Shown here piece after piece: positions 11,724-24,001 of a stretch of DNA of 64,000 nt. The notes below the pieces were generated by a model that saw only the letters and a list, made by a program, of their open reading frames with translations, was not told the DNA's origin and searched no databases. This DNA comes from Camellia lanceoleosa (taxonomy: Eukaryota > Streptophyta > Magnoliopsida > Ericales > Theaceae). Every line of letters starts with the position of its first letter. Positions within the stretch are counted from its first letter, which is position 1. The DNA lies in the NCBI GenBank assembly GCA_025200525.1, contig CM045763.1, positions 85,712,131 to 85,776,130 on the forward strand, written 5' to 3'. The translations under genes were made by a program, and so were the position numbers.

Positions 11724-12663
11724 GGCCCTGTTTGTTTTGGGGGATAGGGGTTGGGATTGGATTAACATGGAGGTGGGTACCCAAGGTTCTGAAAAGCGGT
11801 TGCGGTTGCGGGGTGTAAAGGCCGTAGCGTAACGGTTGCGGTAATCAGAATTGTGAATTTTTTTATTTTTCGCACGATTTGAAAAAAACTTACCGATATG
11901 CATATTTTTTTTCCATAATCATATTTATTGGGTTTTAAAATAAATATTGATAAATTTTTATAAATTTTTAAGTTTGATCCAATATATTTCATATTTTTAA
12001 ATCACTATAAACTGAGTTTTTTACATTTTATTTTAATAATTAATGATTTTATATTATACAAAAAAATCAATCATTAACTATTATATATAAGATAAACAAT
12101 AATAAAAGTAAGAGAATAAATAAAAGTCTAAATATATATATTAATCAAGCCAAATAAATAATGACCACACTTATTATTATTATTATTATTATCAAACAAT
12201 ATATAGATAGAAACATACAACCAAAATGGTTAAGTGATGGCAGCTGAATAGAATAGTATAGGTCTTACAACTTCAACAAATAAATAACATGTTCTTCATC
12301 TTCTCTATTCTCTTTCTATCTCTTGTTCTTTCATCTTCCCTCTTCTCTCTCTATCTCTCTTCCCCCATTTTCAACTTTTTTTTTTGTTGTTGTGTTTTTT
12401 CGAAAGAAGCAATTCGGAACCATTACGTAACGATATGTAATAGGCCGTTACGGTCGTTACGGCATCATTGCGACCGCTATAGCAGCCACTATGGCCGATA
12501 CACCAGTGAATCTCAATCACACTGCAAAAGCGGCCGTAACGGATGGCGGTATTAACTACAACCGTTCTACGTAGCGCATGCGTTATGCCGCTTTTTAAAA
12601 CCTTGTGGGTACCACTAAAATCATGTTTGTTTGCAGAAAACTAACGGTTCTATGAGATTAGAA
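11724..12663. mobile_element. Tourist-like insertion in the LINE, itself interrupted
   Basis: The LINE reading PFR...FEN is split here. The inserted block starts GGCCCTGTTTGTTTTGG after TTA (11721-11723) and ends before TTA (12664-12666). Without the internal hAT-like element and its duplication it is about 108 bp. The 5' end looks Tourist-like, but the 3' end does not show the expected inverted copy, so the class is tentative. Confidence 0.45.
11782..12605. mobile_element. hAT-like non-autonomous element
   Basis: An 824-bp element with inverted ends CAAGGTTCTGAAAAGCGG and, from the other side, CAAGGTTTTAAAAAGCGG. A perfect 8-bp duplication TGGGTACC flanks it (11774-11781 and 12606-12613). 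Subterminal regions contain CGGTTGCGG and CGGCCGTAACGG words on both sides and the core is AT-rich. No coding capacity is seen. It is nested in the Tourist-like piece at 11724-12663. Confidence 0.82.
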
Positions 12664-13360
12664 TTAGATTTGAAAATGTAAATGGATCATCACTTCTTTT
12701 AAGAGATGTTTTCAAGATTGGTGGGGTAATGGTAGCGTTCAAGGGTGTGAAGGGTTCAAACGTAAGAAGAAACTTAATTGGTTATGGAAAAGCTAAAGGC
12801 TTGGAATAAAGAAATATTTGAGAGAAGTGAAAAATGAGATTATAAGTAGGATTGAAGAGTTGGATGGCTTTGAGGAGAGGTGAGATGGATAATAAGAAGG
12901 GAAAGAACTGACTTAAAGATTAAGTCTGAGAACGTTGTCTTCAGGGAAACAATTCTAAGTTGTTTCATAAGGTTGCTAATGGACAACATGAAAAGAAATT
13001 CATCAAAAGGTTTCTCCTTCTAATCTAAGTTGTACTACTCATCAAGTGGGTAACGAGACCTAGCATTGAGGGTTTGGATTGGTTTCCTATTAATGTCTTG
13101 TTGGTTTGAAAGGCCTTTTGATGAATTATAAATTAGAGAGAGCCAACTTTTTATTGTGAAAGGGATGTGTCTTCGGGGCTAGATGGTTTCGTTATGGCTA
13201 TGTTTCAAGATTGTTTTGGTGGGGTCTTAAGGGATACTCAACGAAGGTTTTTCCTGAATTTTTTGAGAAATGAATTGTTAATGCTTGCATCAATGCTTCG
13301 TTTATTTGTTTGATTCCTAAAAAAGAGAATTTCTTGAAGATTGGCGATTTTAGAAATATT

Positions 13361-13662
13361 GGGCATGTTTGGTTTGTCTCTCAAAACATGTTTTTGGAGA
13401 AAAAATTCCAAAAACATGTTTGGTTTAAATTTTTTTTTTTTTAAAAAAAAAAAAGGTCCAAAATCACTTTTCTCTTTACTACACATCAATCAATCACTTT
13501 TTTTTTTCACACCCATCTCTTCAACTACAAAAAAAAATCAAATCATCCGAAATTTCAAAACTATTTTCAAAATATACAACAAAACAAAATTTTAAATGTT
13601 CTAAACTCTCTCCAGAAAATTATTTTTGAAATAATATCTCAAAACACAAACCAAATAAGGCC
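13361..13662. mobile_element. Tourist-like MITE inserted in LINE reverse transcriptase
   Basis: A 302-bp element flanked by ATT (13358-13360 and 13663-13665). Its ends are GGGCATGTTTGGTTTGT and, inverted, GGCCTTATTTGGTTTGT. Removing the element and one ATT joins codons into the RT block DFRNISLV, which resembles the family consensus DFRPISLV. That confirms both the boundaries and the 3-bp duplication. The interior is AT-rich and non-coding. Confidence 0.8.
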
Positions 13663-15112
13663 ATTAGTTTAGTTACATTTTGTATAAAATCTTGACTAGA
13701 GTTGTCTAGAAGATTGAGAACAGATTTAGGGACACTATTTCCACTTCTTAGGGTGTTTTTGGTTAGGGACATTATATGCTGGATGTTGCTTTGATTGCTA
13801 ATGAAGTTGTAGTGGATTATAGATCTCATGATAAGGAAAGAGTCATTTTTAAGTTTGATCTTGAAAAAGCTTAAAGGTTTTGGAGATGAGTAGAGGAAAT
13901 GGATTTAGGTTTGCCTTTTCTCTACCAATTTATCGGTGATAGTTAATGGCAAAGCTTGTGCTACTTTTGAAGCCACTAGGGGTCCTTTGTCCCCCTTTTT
14001 TTGTTTACATTAGTGGTTGATGTATTGGGTAGTTTAGTGGATAGGACTAAGGAGGCGGGTTTAGGATTGTGTGCTTTGGGTTTCAGTGTTCCATCTTTAG
14101 TTTTTGTATATAAATATATTCTCTGTTGAGGAAATGGATTTAGGGTTGTCTCATTTTTGTTTAAGGTTCCAGTGCGCGTGGCAAATAAAATTGAGAATAT
14201 GTCTCAAGAATTTCTTGTGGAAAGGTAGTGAAGGGAAGAAAGACCACTTAATTAATTAGGACATGGTTTCTCTTCCTAAGAATAAGGGGGGACGTGCGTT
14301 GGGTTATATTGTAGAAAAGAACATTATTTACTTGGAAAATGATTATGAAATTTCTGTTTGGAATAATTCTTTATGGCATGTTATCAAGAGTGAGTATGAG
14401 ATTCGGGATAATGGCTGGGATTATGGTGTTAAAATGGGGAAATTCTCAATCTTCATGGAAATTCTTGATCTTCATGGAAATTCATTTCTCAAGGTTTCAC
14501 ATTTTTTTCAATCCATTCGTCTTGTTATGGAAAATGGGAAGAGGACTCATTTTTTGGGAGGATGTTTGGAAGCATCAAATTCTTTTTGCTCATTGTTCCT
14601 CGCTTGTGTTGTGTATCTCCTTAACATAATTTTTCGATTGCTCATATGGTTTCCTCTTATGTTACTTCATTTTCTTGGCATTTTCATTTTTTAAAGAAAT
14701 TTTAATGATTGTGTAGTTAATGAACTTGCTTTGTTATCTATCCTGGATGTTTCTTTGAATGCTTGTGTTGACAAAAGGTTGTGGAATCTTTATTTGTCTA
14801 GTCTTTCTCCTATAAATTATTTTTTGAGAAGGTAATTGATGATGCAAATGCCACTCTTTGATCCTCATGAAATGGTATGGAGTGCAGATGTGCCATTGAA
14901 AGTTTTTTGCATGGACTTCTCATCTCTTTGATTTTTGCTATTTCCTACTTCAAGGGGATACTTTATTTTCTATTAGTAGAGATTGGAGAGTTGTGTGCGA
15001 TATGTAATTTTGTTTTTTTAGAGCATTTACCCTTTCGATGTGTGAATTTCTTGTCGTACTTACTCTTTTGTATCTCTTTTCTTTTTTATTAATAAAATAA
15101 AATTGTCATTGT

Positions 15113-16636
15113 TACTAAAGCAAGCTGGCCAAAGGATGATGGGTTGATGGTGCTTCTAAGCTAGTGGTGTCTCTTCATACTTAAAGTGAGGAAATGAAAC
15201 AAGATTATGGAACCTTAAGGGAAGAGAATTTAGGCTATCCAATCAGATTTGGTAGTCTAGAGCTTTGACTATAAAGTTGGGAAGCTAAGATGGGGTTAAA
15301 GAACAGAATAAATGTTAGGTTGGTAGAAGGCTGAAGATGTTGGTCTAAAATGTAAGGCAGAAGCCTGTAGGATTTTCTGCCAGGCAAATTCAAGGGATTC
15401 TGGGATATAATTACACCATGGTTCTAAATAACGAATCAGGAGATGAATTGGTATTGGTTGCAATGCAGCGTTATTGGGAGTATCAAGCGATACAGATCTG
15501 GAATTAGGTGAGATGGTTGTGAATTTTCGGAAATCATTCACGACCCCTCTAATTTTCAATGATACACAAATTTTGACTTTCTTAAACTTAATTTGTCCCA
15601 TTTTAATTAGTGTAGTGTGTTCTACGGAGTAAGTTACTTTTTTTTTTCTCTACTTTGGGAGGAACCACACCCTTCTGTTTTTGGCAATGACTCACATCAC
15701 ACATACTTCATCTAGAACTGTGTAGCCACATTCTGAACTGACCTGGTGGAGTAAATCATACGATTTTAGTACGAAACCCAGACAATTCACACAATAGACC
15801 TCTTTTTGGTTGTTAAGGTACCTAACAATTTTGATGAGGTTCAGATTTGGATTTTTCCAAGAACAAATAGAAATTAAAGTAGTGGGCCGGTTAGGACTCC
15901 CTAGTCAGCCATAGCTTGTGCACTGTTGTTTGATGCACCACTTTCCTGTATTTTGAATCCTACATTGGTGAGAGAGTGCTCCATGAAGCAACCCATCAAG
16001 TATAAAAACAAATCCTCATGACTAGACAAATTAAAGTTGTTGGTGTCTACAAGGACACGTGAGCCTCACAGTGTGCCATGTGGTGCACTTCAGTTCTTTC
16101 AAAAAATTCCCAATTTAAACTGTTTGGTTCTCTTTGAGAACATGTAATTTATCCATTTCAGTCCAGTAAGTTTGGCAAAACCAATACTTGTCTATGATGG
16201 TGCTACTATGTAAGGTTTGAGGTTATTGTCCATTCTTCTTGATGCTGCCACTGCTTTTGATTCCATCTCCTACTAATACTCAAATGGTTTTGGTAATTAA
16301 TCTTGGAATAGTGGAGTAAATCCACTGATTCATGAAGTTTGTTTGAATCATATTTTGAGTACAGATTTTAGTTGAATGCTGGAGTGTACCATGCCTCTGG
16401 TTACAATATGTTGAGTTGTGTGGTTCTCATAATTGTGTTTATTGCTCTTACTACTGATTCATATTATGTCATATGCCGGGGTGGTGTGTCTCCAATACTT
16501 GCAGTTTCTTCCTTTATTTTGTGCGTGGATGTTATGGTTTCAATTATATGATACTAAACAGCTGTTTTCAATTAGTTGAGTAGTGAATTTTTAACATACC
16601 CATTCACTAAACGCATTTGGGTTGTAATGTGAGCAG
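15113..16636. other. Unannotated 3' part of SUN intron 1
   Basis: No gene, RNA or mobile-element signature is recognised between the LINE tail and the exon 2 acceptor. The base composition is less AT-rich than the intergenic DNA. Confidence 0.4.
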
Positions 16637-16942
16637 AGCGTTGCGTACGACCGGTCAAGCGCTCCCAAGGACTGCAGGGTTTCCGGATGGCTGCAGCAAG
16701 GGCGTGATCCTATTGATCAAGTGGTTGATACAGAGAATATGTTTGTTTTGTTGGAGTTTACCTATGACCTCGATAAGAGCCATGCTCAGACTTTCAACGT
16801 GTTGGACTCGTCTGCCTCTAGCATTGTTAATATGATCAGGCTTGATTTCACATCCAACCATGGAAGTCCATCTCATACTTGTATCTATCGCTTGAGGGTG
16901 CACGGTTACGAACCCAGTTCTGTCTCGATGCTGGCAATTTAA
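16637..16942 (+). CDS. SUN: SUN-domain protein, exon 2 (C-terminal half of SUN domain)
   Basis: This exon completes the SUN protein (residues 356-456). It begins [18 protein letters not shown] in frame 0 after a GAGCAG acceptor, continuing directly from EHVAK of exon 1. It carries the conserved YDRSSAPK...SGW and F.YD blocks of the SUN domain, a region that includes KASH-contact residues in the family, and ends [13 protein letters not shown] followed by TAA. Both halves of the domain are intact, so the gene looks functional if the 7.6-kb intron is spliced out. Confidence 0.92.
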   Translation, partial: SVAYDRSSAPKDCRVSGWLQQGRDPIDQVVDTENMFVLLEFTYDLDKSHAQTFNVLDSSASSIVNMIRLDFTSNHGSPSHTCIYRLRVHGYEPSSVSMLAI

Positions 16943-18316
16943 TCTTCAATATCTCAACGCTGCTGTGTATTGGATGGATCATTGTCCCTCTAGTTCTTGA
17001 ATTGTTGCTTTTGTAATTTTTTTTCCCTTCTATGTTAGGTACTTGTTTTATTTTTTGGTTTTGGTTTTAAACTATGATCTTTGATCAGATACTAAATTTT
17101 CGTGTGTGTTCTCGGACTGCTTATCAGATGGATCTGTATTTTAAAAATGGGGGATGTTACTCTCCCATTGTAGGAGAAAATACAAGTGATATTAGGAAAG
17201 CTTCCAAATTATTGATGTTTTTATTTATTTATTTATATTGTTTGGTGTATACTTGTTACTTGACCGTGCTACTGATGGGTATGTTTTTTCGGTCATTATG
17301 CTACAAATGCCAGTGGTTGTGTAAAAAGATGGAGACTAGAGAGCAATTCAGGTAAGTTTGACCTGAGTCAACTTTGAAAAGTCTTAAGACTTGGGTTCTT
17401 ACTACTCAAACATCATGAATTTTATTGTTAATAATAAATAATGTACTATATATTATTAATTATCTTCAAACGTTGAATTTTCATATTGTAATGTAATTAA
17501 TTTTATTATTTGGTACAAACAACACGAGTTAATTTTCTAGTCACTCCATCACCTTCCTCCAATCCCAACTCTACCTCCTCATTTCTCTTCCCCAGTGCCA
17601 CTCCTACCTTTACCTGATTCCAAAAATCAATTTTTTTTTTTTTGTTCATTAAAAAAAAATATATTTGGAAAGTTGGGTCGGAGAGTTTTTTTACACTAAA
17701 ATAGTCAATAAAAATAAAATATGTTAAAATAATTAATAAAAAAAATGTTATATGTAAATTATAATCATTTTTTTTCTTTTTTTTACAATTATCAAATTAA
17801 CTACAAAAAAAAATCAATTATAATTCCAAATATAATTTTTTTTTTAACTAAATTAAAATAATTAAAAAACTAAAAAATCAATTAAAATAACTAAGTTGCC
17901 AGTGGGAGGGAAGCTCTAGAGTGCCACTCATACCTTTCACCAATTTCAAAAATCAAATTTTTTTATTCATGTAAAAAAAAACAAACAAACACATGTTAGC
18001 TATGATATTTTAGAATGGAAGCTCCAAAAACCGGGAGAGGCGATGAAAGACGTGGTTGGTGCCCAAAATCATGAGGAGAAAAGTAGACTTGGTTGGGAAG
18101 CTTTTTACAGTGCTAAAGTTTTAGGAGACGTAGATTGGCACAAAAAAGACATTGGCCTCGTGTAGATTGATCGTCCTTGCATCGCTAATAATATGGGGCG
18201 TTTTGACAAGTTGTAAAAGAATTAATTTTTAGATTTTTTTAGATTTTATTGCCTCTTTATTTTTTTATATAAAAAATTTATTTTTTGATCAATTTTTCAA
18301 AATACCACTATGTATA
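16943..18316. other. SUN 3' flank and AT-rich intergenic DNA
   Basis: The first few hundred bases are presumably 3'UTR; no poly(A) signal can be fixed. A direct repeat of about 75 bases (AGTGCCACTC-TACCTTT then CAAAAATCAA) occurs at 17593-17665 and 17920-17985. No genes are recognised. Confidence 0.4.
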
Positions 18317-19459
18317 TGTTGGAGCAATCTTTTGTGTACAATAAATAAATTGAAACAAAAATTAAAAAATAAAATAAATAATGTACTGAATTTATTTTAT
18401 TGAACCGAATGAATATTTAAAAACCAAGTCGAGTGTGTGACACTCTATCCTTAAGACAGATTCGCTCCGCTACGGTGCTTACGGTTATGTAGCGTCTATC
18501 TCCCAGGATATAATAATCTTCACAAATTTGTAGTAGCACTCTAAACAAATTTGTCCGGCGAACTATAATCTTGTGTTCTATACTCTCTTTAATTTTTTCT
18601 AAAACTATAATGAAGATTATATATGCAAAGGAAAAAATTTGGGCAGTAAAATGTATTTTTTCAAACTGTTTTTGATACTTAAACACTGCTGGAAATGGTG
18701 GTATTTATAGGCAAAAATTATGTATGAACAGGTGCAATAAAAAAAAAACCGAACAGATATGAAACAGTTTTGAACAGGTGCAGTTTCAAAATTCGAACAG
18801 ATAATCGCTATAATCAATGAATCTGGTGGCAATTTTGATGATAATCGCGGCAGTTTGGATCTATCTGGGTAGTTTAAAACCTGTAGACAGTTTAAATTTG
18901 AATCTGTTGTGGACTGAAAATGGCACATTTATGGACATAAAAAATTAAATTTAAATTTTGAATTAATTTCCCACAATAATTTTTGGAAAAAATTCAAATG
19001 AATTTTATCTGAAAAATTAATATAAAAACCGACCCAATCTATACCCACGCCTAGCACGATCGGTCAGACGGGCGGCGACGCGTATGTGTAGTGGTTTGGG
19101 CTAAGATAATTTTGTCCATTACTCATCTCTTCTACAAACTTAGGGTGCCCCTTAGGGCCCAACCCAAGTATTGTACTCTAAAGCTTATATACATACACAA
19201 GCTCTCTTAAAGTTTCAATGTAAGACAACCTATTTCAAGTAAACTCACATTTAATTCTTTATATGTCCAATTCCACAAACCCAAAAAGGACGTCAACTTC
19301 TCATTCAATCATGAATGGTTTTGACGAACCGTCTTCACTGTGTGACTTACTATGCGACAAGGAACACATCACCTCTTCAGACCCATTCCTAAAGACGTTT
19401 ACTCAATTTTGGGCTCAAAGTTTGCCCAAAATAAGCCTCATAAACCAAATTTTCCAACA
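18317..19459 (-). repeat. Ty1/copia 3' LTR (left LTR)
   Basis: 1143 bp running from TGTTGGAG to TTCCAACA, matching 24523-25649. Roughly 90 of 100 bases agree in the stretch I compared by eye. The flanks GTATA (18312-18316) and GTATC (25650-25654) are a near-perfect 5-bp target duplication. On the minus strand a polypurine tract (GTGGGGGAT, 19460-19468) sits directly before it, so this is the 3' LTR. It contains four GAACAG(A/G)T motifs at 18725-18800. Confidence 0.9.
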
Positions 19460-20032
19460 ATCCCCCACATGAATAGAATTTGACGGAGAGAAAATGCAAT
19501 AACATGATCTAATTACAGAGAGTACAGAAATTGGAAATATTCTGCAAAAGATAGGTAGCTTTTGGCTTTGAACCTTGCCTTGTGAGATACTATCAGATTT
19601 ACTAGCTAACCAGTGAACATGATGTCTTGAACTGTTCTGCTGTTTGTGTAAATCCAGACAATAGAACTTACACAGTATATTCCCAGACACAGTTTAGTTC
19701 TCACTATTGTGTTCATTTAGGCCCTGAACAACCTAGTCTTTCATGAGTGCTCTAAAGACTTGTAACCCTTCACAAATCTCATAGAATCGACCTAGTTCAC
19801 ACTCACATAGGTGATTCTTATGAAGAGTATCCTGCTATACTCCACTAGATATAAGAATCATTAAAATTTTACTTGACCTAAAACGCTACAGACATCACTA
19901 TTTCATCCTAGAAATGGGTAGGAGTTGGACTCCCCAGTGATCCTTCTAAGTTATTCACAATTCGGTTGTCCTTTTGAACCTAGATCTTGGGATTTCCAGT
20001 CAACTAAATTGGGTTGCCGTTGTGGTAACTCT

Positions 20033-23000
20033 TATTTAATAGGCTTAAGTCTCATTCCCCTCGATGAATTCTCAACTAACTCTCTTGGTAACCCTTTGGT
20101 TAGTGGATCCGTTATGTTGTCTTTAGACTTCACATATTCAATGGAAATAATTTCATTAGAGAGTAGTTGTCTTACGGTGTTATGTCAACGACGAATGTGA
20201 CGTGACTTCCCGTTATACATATGACTCTGTGCTCTACCAATTGTTGATTGACTATCACAATGTATGCATATAGCAGGCACCGATTTTGGCTATATTGGAA
20301 TATCTTCAAGAAAGTGGCGAAGCCATTCTGCTTCTTCCCCAGTTTTGTCTAAAGCTATGAATTCTGATTCCATAGTAGACCTAGCAATGCAAGTATGTTT
20401 GGAAGATTTCCAAGATACAACCGCCCCACCAAGAGTAAAGACATACCCATTGGTAGATTTTGAGTCTTGAGTATTCGATATCCAGTTTGCATCACAATAA
20501 CCTTCAAGTACTGCTGGATATCTAGTATAATTCAGCCAAATGTTACGAGTAAATTGAAGATATCTTAGAACCCTTATAATTACTTTCCAGTGTTCTACTT
20601 TCGGATTACTTGTATATCTACTTAATTTACTTATTGCATAAGCTATATTCGGAAGTGTGCAGCTCATCAAGTACATTAAGCTTCCAATAATTTGGGCATA
20701 CTCTAATTGAGAAATACTTTCCTATACATTCTTAGAAAGAAATAAATTAACATCTACAGGTGTTCTAGCAAGATGATCACCATCTTTGCTAAATTTGTCA
20801 AGTATTTTCTTAATGTAATGAGATTGTGACAAAGCATATCCTTCTGATGTTTTGGTAATTTTCATACCAAGAATTACATCAGTAATGCCCATGTCCTTCA
20901 TGTCAAAATGTTTATTCAACATTTTCTTGGTAGTTTTAATCATGTCATTATTACTACCTATGATGAGCATATCATCCACATAAAGATATATAATGACATA
21001 ACATTTGTTTGTGTTTTTAATATAAACACATTTGTCACACTCATTAATTTTAAATTCATTTGACATCATTGCCTTGTCAAATTTTTCATGCCATTACTTT
21101 AGCACTTGTTTTAAACCATATAATGATTTAACCAATTTACACACTTTCTTTTCTTTTCCTGGAACAGAGAAACCTTCTAGTTGTTCTATCTAAATTTCTT
21201 CATCTAACTCACCATTTAAGAAAACGGTTTTCATATCCATTTGATGAATTTCTAAATTGTACAACGATGCAATAGCAATTAACATTCTAATGGATGTTAT
21301 TCTAGTAACCGGTGAGTATATGTCAAAGTAATCAAGACCTTCTTTTTGTTTAAATCCTTTGACCACAAATCTTGCCTTATATTTGTCAGTTGATCCATTC
21401 GCTTTCATTTTTCTTTTGAAAATCCACTTGTACTTAAGAAGTTTACAACCTGGTGGCAAATCCACTAATTCCCAAGTGTGATTTTGCAATATGGATTCAA
21501 CTTCACTATTAACAGCTTCTTTCCATAAAAGAGCCTCAGGACTGGAGATAGCCTATTTAAAAGTTAAAGGCTCATTTTCTAACAAAAATGTTAGAAAATT
21601 TGGACCAAAAAATTTTGATGTATCTTCCTCATTTTGATCTAACTCTTACTTTTGTTTTTTATCATGTTCTTGATCTTGACTAGTAATAACATCATGAGAT
21701 CTTTTATTGTTACTAGTCTCTTGTCCAGTCTTATTTGGAAATACATGTTCAAAGAAAGATGCATTCCTCGATTCAATAATAGTATTTACATGCATTTCGG
21801 AATGTTCTGATTTATGAATCAAAAACCGATATGCACTACTATTCTTGATATAACTAATGAAAATGCAATCAACTGTTTTAGGACCTTAGTCTTTTTAGGA
21901 TTAGGAATAGTCATTTTAGCCAAACACCCCCACACTTTTAAGTATTTGTAGGATGGTACTCTCCTATGCCACAATTCATAAAGTGTTTGATCCACTTTCT
22001 TTCGGGGTATTTTATTAAGTATATAATTAACAAAAAGTATTGTTTTCCCCTACAAGTTAATTCAGAACTTATTAACATGGTATTCATCATTTCTTTTAAA
22101 GTCTTTTCTTTCAGCAATTCCATTTTGATGAGTTAAGTAAGGAGCGGTGGTTTGATGACTTATTCCATATTCTTTACAAAACTCACCAAAAAGTAATTCA
22201 TATTCACCACCCATATCACTTCTTAGTTTTTTGATTTTCTTACCAAGTTGATTTTCAACTTCATTCTTATATTGAATGAAAGTTTCCAAAGTTTCATCAT
22301 TGGTTCGAATTAAATAAACATAACTATATCTAGTATAGTCATCTATAAAAGTGATAAAATATTTTTTCCCACATCTAGTTTGAATTGATTTAAAATCACA
22401 AATGTCACTATGAATTAATTCAAGTGGTTTCGTACTTCTTTTAATTGAATAAAAAGGAGTTTTGGATAATTTTTTCTCAACGCAAATTTCATATTTATGA
22501 TTTGAATCAATGTCAAATTTAGGTAAACATTCCATATTAATTAATCTACGCAAAGATCCATAATTAACATGTCCAAGTCTACCATGCTATAAATTTGAAG
22601 ACTTAAGCAAGTAAAAAGAAGATGTATTTTTATTAATAACTGAGGATACAACGGTCATTACATTTATCTTGAAAAGGCCATCAAACATGCAACATTTTCC
22701 TACATACATCACATTCTTAGTAAGTACAAATTTATCACTCTCAAACACTAACCTAAACTCATTCTTACTCAACAAAGATCCGGAAATAAGATTATTGCGA
22801 GTGTCCAGTACATGCAGCATATTGTTGAAAGTGAGTCACTTTCCAGATGTCATCTTCAGAACAATCTTCCATTGTCCTTCAACTTTGGAAGTTGAGGAGT
22901 TGCCCATAAAAAGTTGTTTACCGTTGTCCACTGTAGAATAAGATGTGAAATCTTTTTGTCGACACAAATGTGCCGAGTAGCACCAGTGTCCACCTACCAT

Positions 23001-24001
23001 TCTTTAGGATTTTCAACAAGATTTGCCTCGGAAACAACTGCAGAAAGATTGATATCATCTACACCATTGGAAATATTGTCCACTTCGGTTATATGGGCTT
23101 GTGCAGGCTTCTTACTTGTTATTCTTTTACTTTTGCCTTTGCTACGGAAATCTTTGGCTCGATATCCTTTTTTGTCACAGATATAGCACTTGCCATTAAA
23201 CTTGTACTTTTTAATTTCCCCTCCTTAAGAGCCTTGTGATGAACTTTCTCCAGAAAACTTATGTTTCTTTGCTTTTAGAGCATGTTCCACCACATTTGCC
23301 TTAGACTCCATAGGATGCTTCCCAGCCCGTTTTTCATAATTGCGGTTGTCTTTCTTAATCCTCAAACGCAGAATTAATTCTTCTAAAGATATTTCTTTGC
23401 GCTTGTGTTTAAGGTAGTTTTTGAATTCCTTCCAGCCTTGTGGTAATTTCTCAATTAAGACTGCAACTTGGAAGGATTCACTGAGAGACATGCTTTCTGC
23501 GTGAATGTCATACAGAATGAGTTGGAGATCTTGAACTTATCTGATCACAGTTTTAGAATCAACTATTACAAAGTCTAGGAATTTGCCAACCACAAATTTT
23601 TTTGAGTCGGCATATTCCATTTTGCATTTTTTCTCCAAAGACTCTCAAAGTTCCTTTGCTGTCTTGATAGGACTGTAGACGTTGTATAATATGTTGTCAA
23701 GTCCGTTCATAAAATAGTTCCGGTAAAAGAAATCAGCATGTTTCCAGGCATCGACCGCAGCAACTACTTGCCGGTTAGTTTCATCCTCGTTCAGAATAGG
23801 AGCATTTTCACAGAGAAAATGAACCAGGTTTAGAGTTGTAAGATAGAACAACATTTTCTGTTGTCATCTTTTAAAATCAGTTCCTGAGAACTTCTCTGAC
23901 TTCTCACCATGATTTACCAGTATTGTCACAATAGGAGATGAGGTTGGCACAATTGCAGCCACCATTCCAGTACTTGTTTGAGCATTTGTTTCAGTAATCA
24001 T
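20033..24001 (-). pseudogene. Ty1/copia gag-pol polyprotein, decayed
   Basis: A polyprotein of about 1320 codons read right to left. Gag starts at 24001 (MITETNAQTS) with KFSGTDFKR. A degenerate zinc knuckle follows near 23190 (CYICDKKGYRAKDF, with Tyr for His and Phe for the last Cys). The protease active site is VDTGATRHIC near 22985. The integrase lies around 22550-22062 (FITFIDDYTRYSYVY; YGISHQTTAPYLTHQNGIAER). Reverse transcriptase covers 21489-20722 (WIFKRKMKANG; LYVDDMLIIG) and RNase H 20676-20290 ([17 protein letters not shown]), with a tail to about 20033. The domain order protease-integrase-RT-RNase H is that of Ty1/copia. At least seven in-frame stops break it, many at former Trp codons. 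It cannot encode an active product. Confidence 0.92.

Larger units (their letters stand above)
9668..15112 (+). pseudogene. LINE (L1-type) remnant with nested insertions
   Basis: Endonuclease and reverse-transcriptase pieces can be followed on the + strand in broken frames. The endonuclease start is at 9668 (KIISWNVRGL, PDIVIVLETK) and a GPNN block lies near 9965. Then come LLGEDFNVIRE (about 11430), DCPDHCPMVVES and KWGPTPFR (11660-11720), KLKAWNKEIFE (about 12795), FHKVANG, and the RT blocks FICLIPKKE, DFR...ISLV, DVALIANEVV, FKFDLEKA and FTLVVDVLGSLV (14000-14040). The typical C-terminal region is RDNGWD...VKMG and RIHFWEDVW-like (14250-14640). The catalytic ADD block is not seen, so the RT has an internal deletion; ORF1 is also missing. 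Two hAT-like elements and two Tourist-like pieces interrupt it. The 3' end (near 15090-15112) is inferred from an AATAAAATAAAA tail. Confidence 0.85.
9037..16636 (+). other. SUN intron 1 (7.6 kb) loaded with transposons
   Basis: The intron runs from AAG|GTGATT to a GAGCAG acceptor at 16634-16636, both phase 0. At 9037-9667 I see no gene. 9668-15112 is a LINE carrying further insertions. 15113-16636 has no recognisable gene or repeat. Plant introns are usually a few hundred bases, so this one is very long for the family. Confidence 0.88.

Noticed and set aside
18417..18928. Overlapping minus-strand ORFs repeated near 24669-25141
   Set aside because: They lie inside the two copia LTRs, which explains the duplication.
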